Shown piece after piece: positions 19,529-28,727 of a stretch of DNA of 64,000 bases. The stretch spans positions 34,653 to 98,652 of IMG/VR virus record IMGVR_UViG_3300042324_001793; one strand, given 5' to 3'. The stretch is from a virus. Position 1 is the stretch's first letter; every line of letters begins with the position of its first letter. Below the pieces are notes generated by a model. It was not told the origin of the DNA and made no database searches. It saw only the letters and a program-made list of their open reading frames with translations. The translations under genes and the position numbers were made by a program.

Positions 19529-21879
19529 GCGGTCGCGTCATACGATCCAGAGATTCGAATAGTTACGTTACCTCCATATTCTCCGTTTGAGGTGTTTAGC
19601 GGAGCGCGAGCAGCTCGGTTAAATAGCGAAAATTGGCTTAGTCGATTAGTAACAGTTGAGCCTTCATTTGCTGGAAAAGCGTGTTGTGACTGCAGATAAA
19701 TCCATCCTCTCGCGGCATCACCATTAGAAATAAGGCTTCCTAAATAATTAGAGTATGTTTGTATATACGAGATTCCAGTATAGTCAGGCTGAGGATCCGG
19801 TAAAGTAGTTATATCAGTAACGGTCACTTGTGCATTTAGATGACCGTGTGCACTTGCTGAAAATGGTAATGAAAGCCCTAACCCAGTGTATGTATAGTAG
19901 CCTGAACCTGATGTCATGTCGTCAGCTGGCCAAGAGTTGAGGTCTAGTGTATAAATTGAATTAAAATGAACGCGTCTACCTATTTTAGTGTATGTGAATG
20001 ACTGAGACAGCTGAAAGCCTGAAAATGAGTTAGCCGTCGCGTATGAATGATAATTGGTTGGAAGTATGAGTTTACCACCACTAAGAGTTTCATATCGTCC
20101 TAAGAATAGAGCATTAGTAACGGTACCCTCCTCGTAATCATCTAGCGTATTTGCATCCGCTGATGGAATTTGTGTAGCTGGAAAAGGGATTCCTTGATTA
20201 AGACGATCACCTTTGATCTTAATTGCATTATTAAGACGTAGCTCTTTAGTGGCGTCTACTGTTAATATTGCTAAGTCTGTAACCGGCGCCGCAATCGTAA
20301 ATGAGTTGCCGCTAGTAGGAACGCCAGTTATTCCAGTACCTCCGTATGTAGTAACTGCGCCGGTTGAGCTAATGACTTGAATGGGGTTTCTAAACTCAAA
20401 TACTGAACTGGTACTCCCTATTTTAAAGGTAATATTATTGTTGGCTGAGTTAAAACCTGCTCCCCAATAGGCAGCAGCTGATCCGCCACCAAAACTTGCG
20501 TTTCTCTTAAAAAATAATCCATCGATTGAAATTGTACTGGCTGACTCAGTGTCCGTTAAGATTCGATAGTTCGTAAACTTCATTTCAATTGAACGACCGT
20601 CAGCTTGAAGAGCCTCAGCTCGGTTAATTTTCCAAATTTGCTCACTACTTCTTCTTGGAGCAAATGACTCAGGCGAAGCAGTTATTCCGCTCGAAGATAA
20701 GTCGTATTCCGCTCTTAGAAAATAGGTTCCAGGATTAGCTTCATTACCAAAAGAAGTTCCGTACGATAATCGATATTTACGCATTCGTAGATTTTCAAAA
20801 CTTGGACTAATTACGTAAGATTCGCCAGCTGAGCCTGAAGTATATGAAGTGGAAAGGGCATCAATTGATCCTAATTCTAATTGATGTCGGTATCCTTTAC
20901 TTGTTGTTGCAAATTCCTTAGCCTCAGTTGCGGTTCCATTAAAATAAGAGTATAATGATAGGTTTGAAGTAGCTGGAAACATCTTCTCAGTAGAAGAAGG
21001 GTACGTTATTAATTTATGCGGAGAGGTTCCTGAACCAGTAGAAGTTAAATTTATTGGATTTGTGTTAGTAACATCAGCGGCAGTTTCACATAATTGAATA
21101 ACTGTATCGCTAATCTTAAGAACAAAATATCCATTGAAATTAGAAAGTCCGCCTATTGCAGTTCCACCTTCCGCTGAGTATGTAACAAATTGGCCATCCA
21201 CTAATCCGTGATTTGACGTAAATGTAATTTCTTCAGTTGACGTATTAACCGCGGTTGCTGGAGCAAAGGTCTTAGCGGTTGACGAGTTTGCACTAATTAC
21301 GATATTTGATCCATCGAATATTACAGATTTAGAGTTTAACTCATTAAAGTTATAAAGAACAGTTTGATAGTTAACTCCTGCTCCAGGAGTTGCATAACTT
21401 GGATCAGTTGATGTTGCACTATTTGTTAAATCAGACCCAGACGATACTCTAGCTTTCAGTATTCTAGAGGTAGGAGTTAATCTTACAAATGGCGAAATAT
21501 TTGAACTTAGGGCAGTTTGTACAAGAGTATTAAAATTCGCTAATTCTAACCAACCGTTTCCACCGGATACTTTCTTTAATATAGTGTCGGCTGTTATTAA
21601 AATATCGCCCAAAACCATAGCAGACGGATAGGATCCGCCAGTCGGTGCAGTTACTGGTGCAATCGCAGCAGATAACCCATAAGTTACTGAGCCCTGCGGT
21701 CCAGTAAGTCCAATTGGCCCAATTGGACCGGCTGCTCCAGTTAAACCAGCAGGTCCAGTAGGACCAGTTTGGCCAATCCCTAATGCGATTAGCTGGTTAA
21801 AGTTGAAATTTAATTTACTAGATAAGTCAGATTGACTATCAAGTGCGGATACTTCCCTTAGATTTATAATGACTGCCAT
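19525..21879 (-). CDS. Tail fibre-like protein with a short collagen stretch
   Basis: A 784-residue protein. The N terminus (MAVIINLREVSALDS, then NFNFNQLIALG) is fibre-like and leads directly into nine classical Gly-X-Y triplets at residues 36-63 (GQTGPTGPAG, then GLTGAAGPIGPIG), here Pro-rich and therefore unlike the giant Ser/Thr fibre. The remaining 700 residues are Ser/Thr/Asn-rich beta sequence. Its ATG overlaps the stop of the upstream 2277-residue gene (TAATG at 21877-21881), so translation is probably coupled. A trimeric receptor-binding or accessory fibre is the most likely role. Confidence 0.7.
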   Translation of the reverse strand: MAVIINLREVSALDSQSDLSSKLNFNFNQLIALGIGQTGPTGPAGLTGAAGPIGPIGLTGPQGSVTYGLSAAIAPVTAPTGGSYPSAMVLGDILITADTILKKVSGGNGWLELANFNTLVQTALSSNISPFVRLTPTSRILKARVSSGSDLTNSATSTDPSYATPGAGVNYQTVLYNFNELNSKSVIFDGSNIVISANSSTAKTFAPATAVNTSTEEITFTSNHGLVDGQFVTYSAEGGTAIGGLSNFNGYFVLKISDTVIQLCETAADVTNTNPINLTSTGSGTSPHKLITYPSSTEKMFPATSNLSLYSYFNGTATEAKEFATTSKGYRHQLELGSIDALSTSYTSGSAGESYVISPSFENLRMRKYRLSYGTSFGNEANPGTYFLRAEYDLSSSGITASPESFAPRRSSEQIWKINRAEALQADGRSIEMKFTNYRILTDTESASTISIDGLFFKRNASFGGGSAAAYWGAGFNSANNNITFKIGSTSSVFEFRNPIQVISSTGAVTTYGGTGITGVPTSGNSFTIAAPVTDLAILTVDATKELRLNNAIKIKGDRLNQGIPFPATQIPSADANTLDDYEEGTVTNALFLGRYETLSGGKLILPTNYHSYATANSFSGFQLSQSFTYTKIGRRVHFNSIYTLDLNSWPADDMTSGSGYYTYTGLGLSLPFSASAHGHLNAQVTVTDITTLPDPQPDYTGISYIQTYSNYLGSLISNGDAARGWIYLQSQHAFPANEGSTVTNRLSQFSLFNRAARAPLNTSNGEYGGNVTIRISGSYDATA
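21691..21774 (-). repeat. Short Pro-containing collagen-like stretch (nine Gly-X-Y triplets)
   Basis: Encodes GQT-GPT-GPA-GLT-GAA-GPI-GPI-GLT-GPQ at residues 36-62 of the 784-residue fibre protein. Pro in X or Y distinguishes it from the collagen-like tracts of the giant gene. Confidence 0.9.
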
Positions 21880-24800
21880 TAAATGAACTTAATTTTTATT
21901 TTTGGAACTAATTTAACTCCAGTATTCGGTTTTATCAAAATCGATCCTTCAATTACATTAGATTTGGTATTATTTATTCGGACTGATCGAATTAAGTCGT
22001 AACCTAAGTCTCCGAGTAAATCATACTCAACCGATTCGAATGAAACTAAGTTATTATTGATCGTTCTATCATCTAATTCATAAAATTCAAATGCTTCTAC
22101 TTGATATAATTTTGTTAAGTTAGTTGAGCAATATTGAGATAAGTATTCTTCAAATGTAAGCTGATCTAGGAATACTGGGTCTGTTGTAATTTGAGAACCG
22201 TTTGAATATTTAAAGAACTTTAAAAATTGGTCACGAAGTCCGTTATTTGATAAGTGCTTAGTTATTAAATCTGGTATATTTAATTTGAATTTAATCTCAG
22301 TTGCAAATTGAGAATACACAATATTTGCTTGAGTAGCGGACGATGCTAAAAAGTCAGTATTGTTTAATTCAATTGAAGTAAAGTCTTCCATTATGAATTG
22401 CATAGGAACATTTAATAACTTGGAAATAAATGAATAATCTTCAGTAACTCGACGTGTTCCTGGAACCTTTACGTAATCTGTTTTATTAGAGTATTCGAAA
22501 TGATATCCGTAATCCCAACTCGAAGATAACATATTAAAGTCAGTTCGACTAATCGGAGTCTCTCCGATATATGGATAAACGGATGAGTATTTTTGACTGT
22601 TTTCAAGATCAAGAATTGAAGATTTTGAGTATTTCACAAATTCATAGTCCTTTATAATAAAGAAATTATCGACGTATGGATTTAGGCAAACATTTGCTCC
22701 ATGTAAAATATTATCATTTATTGAAAATTCATATTTGAATCCAGCTACAGGTTTTGTCAATACTTCATATTCGGAAGAATATCGGTTGACAGAATACTCT
22801 TGAGATGGGACTTCTGAATAAGCGAATCCAGCCACTCCATTAATTTGACCTGAGTTAACTTCAACTTGGTCAAGTTTTACAATTGTCGATTTATTAATTT
22901 GGTCAGCTTGTACAATTTCAATCGCCATTGTTTTGTATGGAGTTAATATTCCATCAGTATACGACTCCCAACTAATAACGCCTTGACTCTTTTCAGTTAA
23001 GTTTAAAAATTTAGCGAATGATAAATTTTCAAATACTTTTTCAAAATATTTTACTCCACCGAATATTTGGAATTGATTAATGTCTTCTATCCAATATGAA
23101 GTTGTGTTATTTGGCACTGGGTTTGCTGAATATACGTATTGTACTAAATCGCCAAGCCCAGTTGGGAGTGGAATGATTGTGTATGGTTGTCCGCTGATAT
23201 TGGTGATATTAACGACATCTTGTAGAGCACCATCTACTCCATCAATCGTTAAGGCTGAATTGCCTAGTGCTGCGGTCGTTACGGATACACCGGCTGCAAG
23301 TTTAAGAAGCACGCTTTTTTCACCCGCTTTAATTATATAAAGAGGTGCAAAATCATTACTAATTCGATTTATTTCAGAATCAGCTAATGCGTCATAACTT
23401 TCTAAGCCTGGAAGTAATGATGTGCGTATTGACTCGATAACTAGAGTTGATGGATTTAAGTTAAGGCCGCTCGCGGATAAATTAACTCCCCTAGACAGTT
23501 TAATGGTGGAATATGCAGTAGCTTTAGTGTTATACTTTTTATCCTTTGCATAGTAAAGGAATGAGTGAGTTAAATTAGAAACGCTGTTTGAGTTAAAGGA
23601 TATTCGATAGTCTCCAAAAAGAGAATCCATGTAAGATACTTTATGATACACTGAGAAAGTGCTGTTTTGAGTTGGCACTGACCAGTCGGCTCTAAATAAT
23701 ATAGGTTCGTCATACGACGCTGATCCTAACGATCCGCTTATGTACGTTACGTCAAAATCGTATACTCCATTACTTGATGAAAGTGTGGATGGATCTACCT
23801 CGTACACAGCTTCATTGTATACGATACTTGAAATATCGCTATAAATTAAACTAAATCGAGTATTAGTTGATAATAATTCGTCAAGTATTTCTGTTTGGTT
23901 AATACCACCACCATCATTAAACTGGAAATATCCAGTTACAGATTGAGCTGGAGTAGCTGAGGTGCTTGATAATGCAAAATGAGTAACCGTTGCCCCGATT
24001 GGATCATCGTCTGCAATAATCGTACCTACTATTCCGGAAACTTGGTTTACCCATGCATCTTCGAATACTCCCTGGATTCTAACGCCTGAGTATACTCCAC
24101 TTGTTAATATAATTGGCGTAGACTGATCGACTTTTGCATAAATTCGAGTTCCTAATTTATCACCAGTAGAAATTAGTGAATTACTAACAGCCTCGTATAC
24201 TGGAGACCCTAATGTTGCTAATATCGTTGACTTATTTCCATATACGACTTGTATTGTGTCGCCTGGACTTGCTGAGATGGCAGAACTTCCGGAAATTAGG
24301 TTATTGTACTCAAGCAATGACGCTGCTGTAATTTCTTGGTCAATTTGGTAATTTACCGGAGAAGACATAACTGAACCGGTGAATAGATTAGCTTGCGTTA
24401 CTTGGTCGTTTGTACCAGCTGACCAATTACTAGATAAAATAGTTTCAGGTAATAGCTCTTTATGTCCCAATACTAATTCAATAACCACAGTAATCGATTT
24501 TGAATTAGTGTTCTCAATTACTCGATATTTAACAGGTTGTCTATTAATAGTAGGATCTTCCTTAACCGGTTTTAATATTACGCTAAACTTATAATCTTCA
24601 AATCGTAGAGTATCTGAAACAGCTGAGCCGTTTTGAGCTAACTCATAAAATCTAAACATTGCCCCTTTAAAAAGAGTCTCATACTGTTTATTAAACTGAT
24701 TTTTATTAAGAATCGAATATCTATACTGAGGTCTAGCTATTTGAATTGAATTAATAACCGGCACATACGTAAAATATTGCTCAAAGTAATTAGAATCAGA

Positions 24801-27800
24801 AATTAGTGAGTTTATATTTAAGTTTTCATTAAAATACGAATAATTATTTCTAATTGATTTAATATCATCTGAGTATCCAAAGTCCGACTCTATATAAAAC
24901 CACTCATGTGTCATTTTCTCAGGGGTAGGAGAAGTCTCTCTATGAGATGGCCCAAAATTGTCTTTTCCAAATAACAAGTCTGAGTTTAGTCGGTATGGAT
25001 TATCTCGACTATCACTAGAGTCTGCAATTCCCCATTTAGCAATGTATGGAATTACCCGACCATCTGTTGCAAAATCAGAAATGAAATTTTCCAAGTTTGC
25101 ATGATACTCACTAGATAAACTGCCAGACAAAAACTTTTCACGATACGGATATGTAGCTAAACTCGTAGAGGCTGACGTATGATCCGCTTTTAAGCTGAAT
25201 GGGCCTATATAGTCAAATGCGTCCTCGGTCTCGTCAAAGTAAGGAATATCGAGACGATTACTAAAGGCTGAATCTCCTGGGTCAAGCGTAGTTAGCGGCA
25301 ATTTATTTCCATATATTAGGATAACGTCGCCGTCTATATTTTCAAAGTATGAAATTAAATCAGTATTTTGCCATATTAAATTACGTTCGCCACTTGCTGC
25401 AATATCAGTAGAATCGTAGATTGTTCCGTTTATTGAAATTGCACCGGTACCTATTGCTTTATACGTATACTTAGTAAAGTCAAGGACCTTTGCTCCAGCT
25501 GGAATGTAAAAATCTTTATATAAGTCAATTAGTAAATTTCTAGAATAGTCACTAGAATAAGTTGAGAAATTAAAATCCATTGTCTCAAATATGGAAAGAA
25601 CTCCTACGGTTGGTCTAAATAATTTACGAATTTCAATTTTTCCGTATTTGACATTAACTGTCTCGTCGTCAGTTAACTGAATGGTTGCCTTTGTGTTAAA
25701 ATTAGAAATTGCTGATAGCTTAGCATCACTAGATAACCCATTAGTAATTAAGTCAGAGGCGTTGCATAATCGACTAATGCTTGACCAGTTTTGATCAGTT
25801 TTAATTACTAGAGTATCTAGTAATTGAGTTAACTTGGAAATATTTCCAATATCAATTATTGCATGGGATTTATTTAAAAATCCACCATCTGCGTAAACAA
25901 TATCAGTAGTTACTGAATTATTTAATTTGACAAAATTGTAACTACTTGAAACTGGAAGAACTTTAACTTTTAATTCACCGTATGCATCTCCGAATCGATT
26001 TGTTTGTAGAAACGATGTAGTGTTTAAAGTTACTCCACTAATTGATGTATTATTTAGAATATCTGAGATATCGGATATTGATTGTGCGATTTGATCGAGA
26101 TCACGGTCGCCATTAACGTAGATAGTTGATATCCCTGCTGAATAGGCTAAAGTATACGGTGTAGTAATAGGTAAATAATTTCGAGTAAATACAAGCTCAT
26201 CGTATTTTCCATTTAGGTCTAGTGAATCAATAACTGATCCACTTGGGTGGTAGATTCGAATTTTATCTAAGTGGTTTGGCTTTGAAATAATTTCAATTGA
26301 TATAGTTGATTTAGAGTCTTTCGTTGAAATCTCTGCAATCTCTTGAGTAACTAATTCTTTTGGGCCAAATGTTAAACCTAAATCAAATGAAGTATTGTCT
26401 ATTTTAAAGTCAACAATACTACCAGATTGATTCCAATCTTCTGAATTTATTAAGTGAATATCTCCGTCTTTTGTTTTTAAGTATGGAAAGAATAATGTGT
26501 CTTTTGATGTACGGTTATTAGTTAGATCAGATAAGTCTTGCGTAAGATTCATACCTCTTAGTTTAACCCCAGTTGGATTAGTTAATAAAAATGATATGTC
26601 ATCTGTTTGTTTATAGTTGATTGGTATCAACTGATCATTATCGATTCCAACATTTGCTAAATTAAGCAGTCCTCCAGTTGTAACTTCCTGAAATTTAGTA
26701 AATCCTCCAGCTACATAAATATGAGATTCATCATGAACCACTATATCAGTAACGGATTGAGGACTAAGGCCGGTTGAAGTATTAAATGAAAAATCAAGTT
26801 CTCCATTTTTAAATATTCTAGCAATTCCTCTAGCTGGAACTCCTTTATATGACGTGAATGCTCCACCTATGTAAAAATTTCCATTTAAGTCTAGTGATAT
26901 TTTAGAAATGGTGCCATTTGCTCCAGTTTGATAATTAAATGCTAGATCGATTGCACCAGCCTCAGTTAATTTAATTAATCGATTAACTGTATTTGAATTA
27001 TAACTGGTGAATCCACCGGCTACATAAACTTCGCCTACTTCGTCTAACACAATATCATTTACAGTAGAGACATTATTGAAACCAGTTCCATATACAAAAG
27101 TTGAATCGATAGTGGCGGTGTTCGTTAACTGAACAATGCCGTTTGCGGTGGTTCCTTTGTAGCTAGTAAAATCCCCAATTACAATAACTTTATTCGAGGA
27201 ATTTACTATTAGTTTCTTAACTAGTCCGGCGCCTCCACTAAATCCAGTAGAGCCGACATCAAACGACGAGTCAGCGACTCCGTCTAAATTAATTTTAACT
27301 AGTCCAACTGATGGTAATACATCTCCACTATTTGTGTATTCGGTAAAAGTACCTCCAACGTAAATGTCCTGTGATGGAGTTATGTGGATTGTACGTACAG
27401 TTGAGTCAAATGAAAAATCAGTCGATTCGATTGAACCGTCTGTATTTAATTTTATAAAATTGCTAATTGGTGTTCCATTATACGATAGCATTTCTCCACC
27501 AACGTATACTTTTCCAAATTTATCAAGTTCAATTGATTCAACTTTAGCTGGGGAAAAACCACTTCCGTAATGAAATGAAAAGTCAATTTCGCCAGTTGAG
27601 TTAAGACGGATTATTCCATTTGCTGGATATCCATTATAACTAGTGAATGTTCCACCAATATACATTTTATCGGTAGCTGGATCAACTGTTATTGTTTTAA
27701 CTGTGCCTCCACCTATTTCTGAACTAGCAAGAGCAGTTGATATGTCTATTGAATCTGATGCTGTGATTTTTGAATTAAACATTGCAGTTAAGTCAATATC

Positions 27801-28712
27801 AAATGTTTCTAAATCAATATCGTTGCAATAGAATCCAAAATACCTATTAAATTCGTAAGGGTTAGACGTATCGTCATTAAATAAAAATTCCAGATTTAAA
27901 ATACTAGGGTGAACTATATTATTTCTCTCAAATCCTTGAGTTATAAATTGCTCAACTTTTAATAATGGAAGAGCTCTAGTTAAGACCGTACTTAATTGCT
28001 CAGGAAGTTCAACGTATGTTCCAGTTTTAATAGAAGGACCTCGGTATATCGAAAACCCGTCCGCTTTATAATTAACATAAAGTGGATTTTTTGTAAACAT
28101 TGGATTCTTCTTTATGTTTTCCAAGTATTTTCCTATCTTGGAAGTAGGCCCCATGTCAAATACTTTAACGACGGTCGCATTTTTAAATAAGTCAGTTGCG
28201 AAATCCTCAGGTTTAACAATACCGTCTAGGTCCTTTCCTTGGCCAGCTGTATAGTTAGAAGGCCCAGGAACTTTAAATATTACGAATTTAGTCGGAATGA
28301 TTTGGTCTACGTATAATGGAGCTAAGTAAGTAAATTTCTCAGAGTATTGTCTACTTGATAAGTACTTCGCGCCACTTGTATACAAGTCAAAGTCATATTG
28401 ATCTTTTAGATCTTTAGCTGTCGCGGTTTTCCCAATAGTTGAACCAACTTCATAGGCAATAGTGGATGGAGTTTTTCCATTATCATAGAACTTATATAAA
28501 TTAACTTCATGGCTTGAATTCTCATTTATTGAGAATCGTTTGTATTTTTGATTCGCTAATTTTTCGTTAGCGTCAATTGAATTAAACCACAGATCTCCAA
28601 CTGAATCAACGGTTAACTTTAAATTAGTTGTTAATTTAGGGTTAGTTCGTAATAATTGAAAACTGACATTTCTCTCAGCTAATTGAGTGTATGTTAAATT
28701 TGGATTCGCCAC
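21879..28712 (-). CDS. Giant baseplate/tail protein with a seven-bladed delta-60 beta-propeller
   Basis: A 2277-residue protein. Residues about 331-675 contain seven repeats of the DUF5122/delta-60 type, each with a core like VYVGGxFTSYNG followed by LIKLNxDGxIDxSF (for example MYIGGTFTSYNG, VYVAGGFTSYNS, FYIGGAFTSYKG), predicting a closed seven-bladed propeller. The regions before and after are non-repetitive, beta-rich and unrecognised; the length far exceeds any T4 baseplate protein. It is in the run 38905 to 19525, with 15 nt between it and the upstream gene and a TAATG overlap to the downstream fibre gene. It probably forms a peripheral baseplate or fibre-attachment structure, with the propeller as a protein- or glycan-binding platform. 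Confidence 0.75.
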   Translation of the reverse strand: MANPNLTYTQLAERNVSFQLLRTNPKLTTNLKLTVDSVGDLWFNSIDANEKLANQKYKRFSINENSSHEVNLYKFYDNGKTPSTIAYEVGSTIGKTATAKDLKDQYDFDLYTSGAKYLSSRQYSEKFTYLAPLYVDQIIPTKFVIFKVPGPSNYTAGQGKDLDGIVKPEDFATDLFKNATVVKVFDMGPTSKIGKYLENIKKNPMFTKNPLYVNYKADGFSIYRGPSIKTGTYVELPEQLSTVLTRALPLLKVEQFITQGFERNNIVHPSILNLEFLFNDDTSNPYEFNRYFGFYCNDIDLETFDIDLTAMFNSKITASDSIDISTALASSEIGGGTVKTITVDPATDKMYIGGTFTSYNGYPANGIIRLNSTGEIDFSFHYGSGFSPAKVESIELDKFGKVYVGGEMLSYNGTPISNFIKLNTDGSIESTDFSFDSTVRTIHITPSQDIYVGGTFTEYTNSGDVLPSVGLVKINLDGVADSSFDVGSTGFSGGAGLVKKLIVNSSNKVIVIGDFTSYKGTTANGIVQLTNTATIDSTFVYGTGFNNVSTVNDIVLDEVGEVYVAGGFTSYNSNTVNRLIKLTEAGAIDLAFNYQTGANGTISKISLDLNGNFYIGGAFTSYKGVPARGIARIFKNGELDFSFNTSTGLSPQSVTDIVVHDESHIYVAGGFTKFQEVTTGGLLNLANVGIDNDQLIPINYKQTDDISFLLTNPTGVKLRGMNLTQDLSDLTNNRTSKDTLFFPYLKTKDGDIHLINSEDWNQSGSIVDFKIDNTSFDLGLTFGPKELVTQEIAEISTKDSKSTISIEIISKPNHLDKIRIYHPSGSVIDSLDLNGKYDELVFTRNYLPITTPYTLAYSAGISTIYVNGDRDLDQIAQSISDISDILNNTSISGVTLNTTSFLQTNRFGDAYGELKVKVLPVSSSYNFVKLNNSVTTDIVYADGGFLNKSHAIIDIGNISKLTQLLDTLVIKTDQNWSSISRLCNASDLITNGLSSDAKLSAISNFNTKATIQLTDDETVNVKYGKIEIRKLFRPTVGVLSIFETMDFNFSTYSSDYSRNLLIDLYKDFYIPAGAKVLDFTKYTYKAIGTGAISINGTIYDSTDIAASGERNLIWQNTDLISYFENIDGDVILIYGNKLPLTTLDPGDSAFSNRLDIPYFDETEDAFDYIGPFSLKADHTSASTSLATYPYREKFLSGSLSSEYHANLENFISDFATDGRVIPYIAKWGIADSSDSRDNPYRLNSDLLFGKDNFGPSHRETSPTPEKMTHEWFYIESDFGYSDDIKSIRNNYSYFNENLNINSLISDSNYFEQYFTYVPVINSIQIARPQYRYSILNKNQFNKQYETLFKGAMFRFYELAQNGSAVSDTLRFEDYKFSVILKPVKEDPTINRQPVKYRVIENTNSKSITVVIELVLGHKELLPETILSSNWSAGTNDQVTQANLFTGSVMSSPVNYQIDQEITAASLLEYNNLISGSSAISASPGDTIQVVYGNKSTILATLGSPVYEAVSNSLISTGDKLGTRIYAKVDQSTPIILTSGVYSGVRIQGVFEDAWVNQVSGIVGTIIADDDPIGATVTHFALSSTSATPAQSVTGYFQFNDGGGINQTEILDELLSTNTRFSLIYSDISSIVYNEAVYEVDPSTLSSSNGVYDFDVTYISGSLGSASYDEPILFRADWSVPTQNSTFSVYHKVSYMDSLFGDYRISFNSNSVSNLTHSFLYYAKDKKYNTKATAYSTIKLSRGVNLSASGLNLNPSTLVIESIRTSLLPGLESYDALADSEINRISNDFAPLYIIKAGEKSVLLKLAAGVSVTTAALGNSALTIDGVDGALQDVVNITNISGQPYTIIPLPTGLGDLVQYVYSANPVPNNTTSYWIEDINQFQIFGGVKYFEKVFENLSFAKFLNLTEKSQGVISWESYTDGILTPYKTMAIEIVQADQINKSTIVKLDQVEVNSGQINGVAGFAYSEVPSQEYSVNRYSSEYEVLTKPVAGFKYEFSINDNILHGANVCLNPYVDNFFIIKDYEFVKYSKSSILDLENSQKYSSVYPYIGETPISRTDFNMLSSSWDYGYHFEYSNKTDYVKVPGTRRVTEDYSFISKLLNVPMQFIMEDFTSIELNNTDFLASSATQANIVYSQFATEIKFKLNIPDLITKHLSNNGLRDQFLKFFKYSNGSQITTDPVFLDQLTFEEYLSQYCSTNLTKLYQVEAFEFYELDDRTINNNLVSFESVEYDLLGDLGYDLIRSVRINNTKSNVIEGSILIKPNTGVKLVPKIKIKFI
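21970..21978 (-). promoter_or_regulatory. Possible internal late promoter motif before the 784-residue fibre gene
   Basis: Minus-strand GAATAAATAATACC lies inside the end of the 2277-residue gene, about 91 nt before the next ATG. It matches the late-motif core but is intragenic, so it may be chance. Confidence 0.25.
26690..27720 (-). other. Seven delta-60 (DUF5122-type) propeller blades
   Basis: Seven repeats of about 45-50 residues, with blade starts TVKTITVDP, KVESIELD, TVRTIHIT, LVKKLIVN, TVNDIVLD, TISKISLD and SVTDIVVHD. A closed propeller commonly has seven blades, so the domain appears complete. Confidence 0.8.
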
Positions 28713-28727
28713 TATTTAATTTTTATT

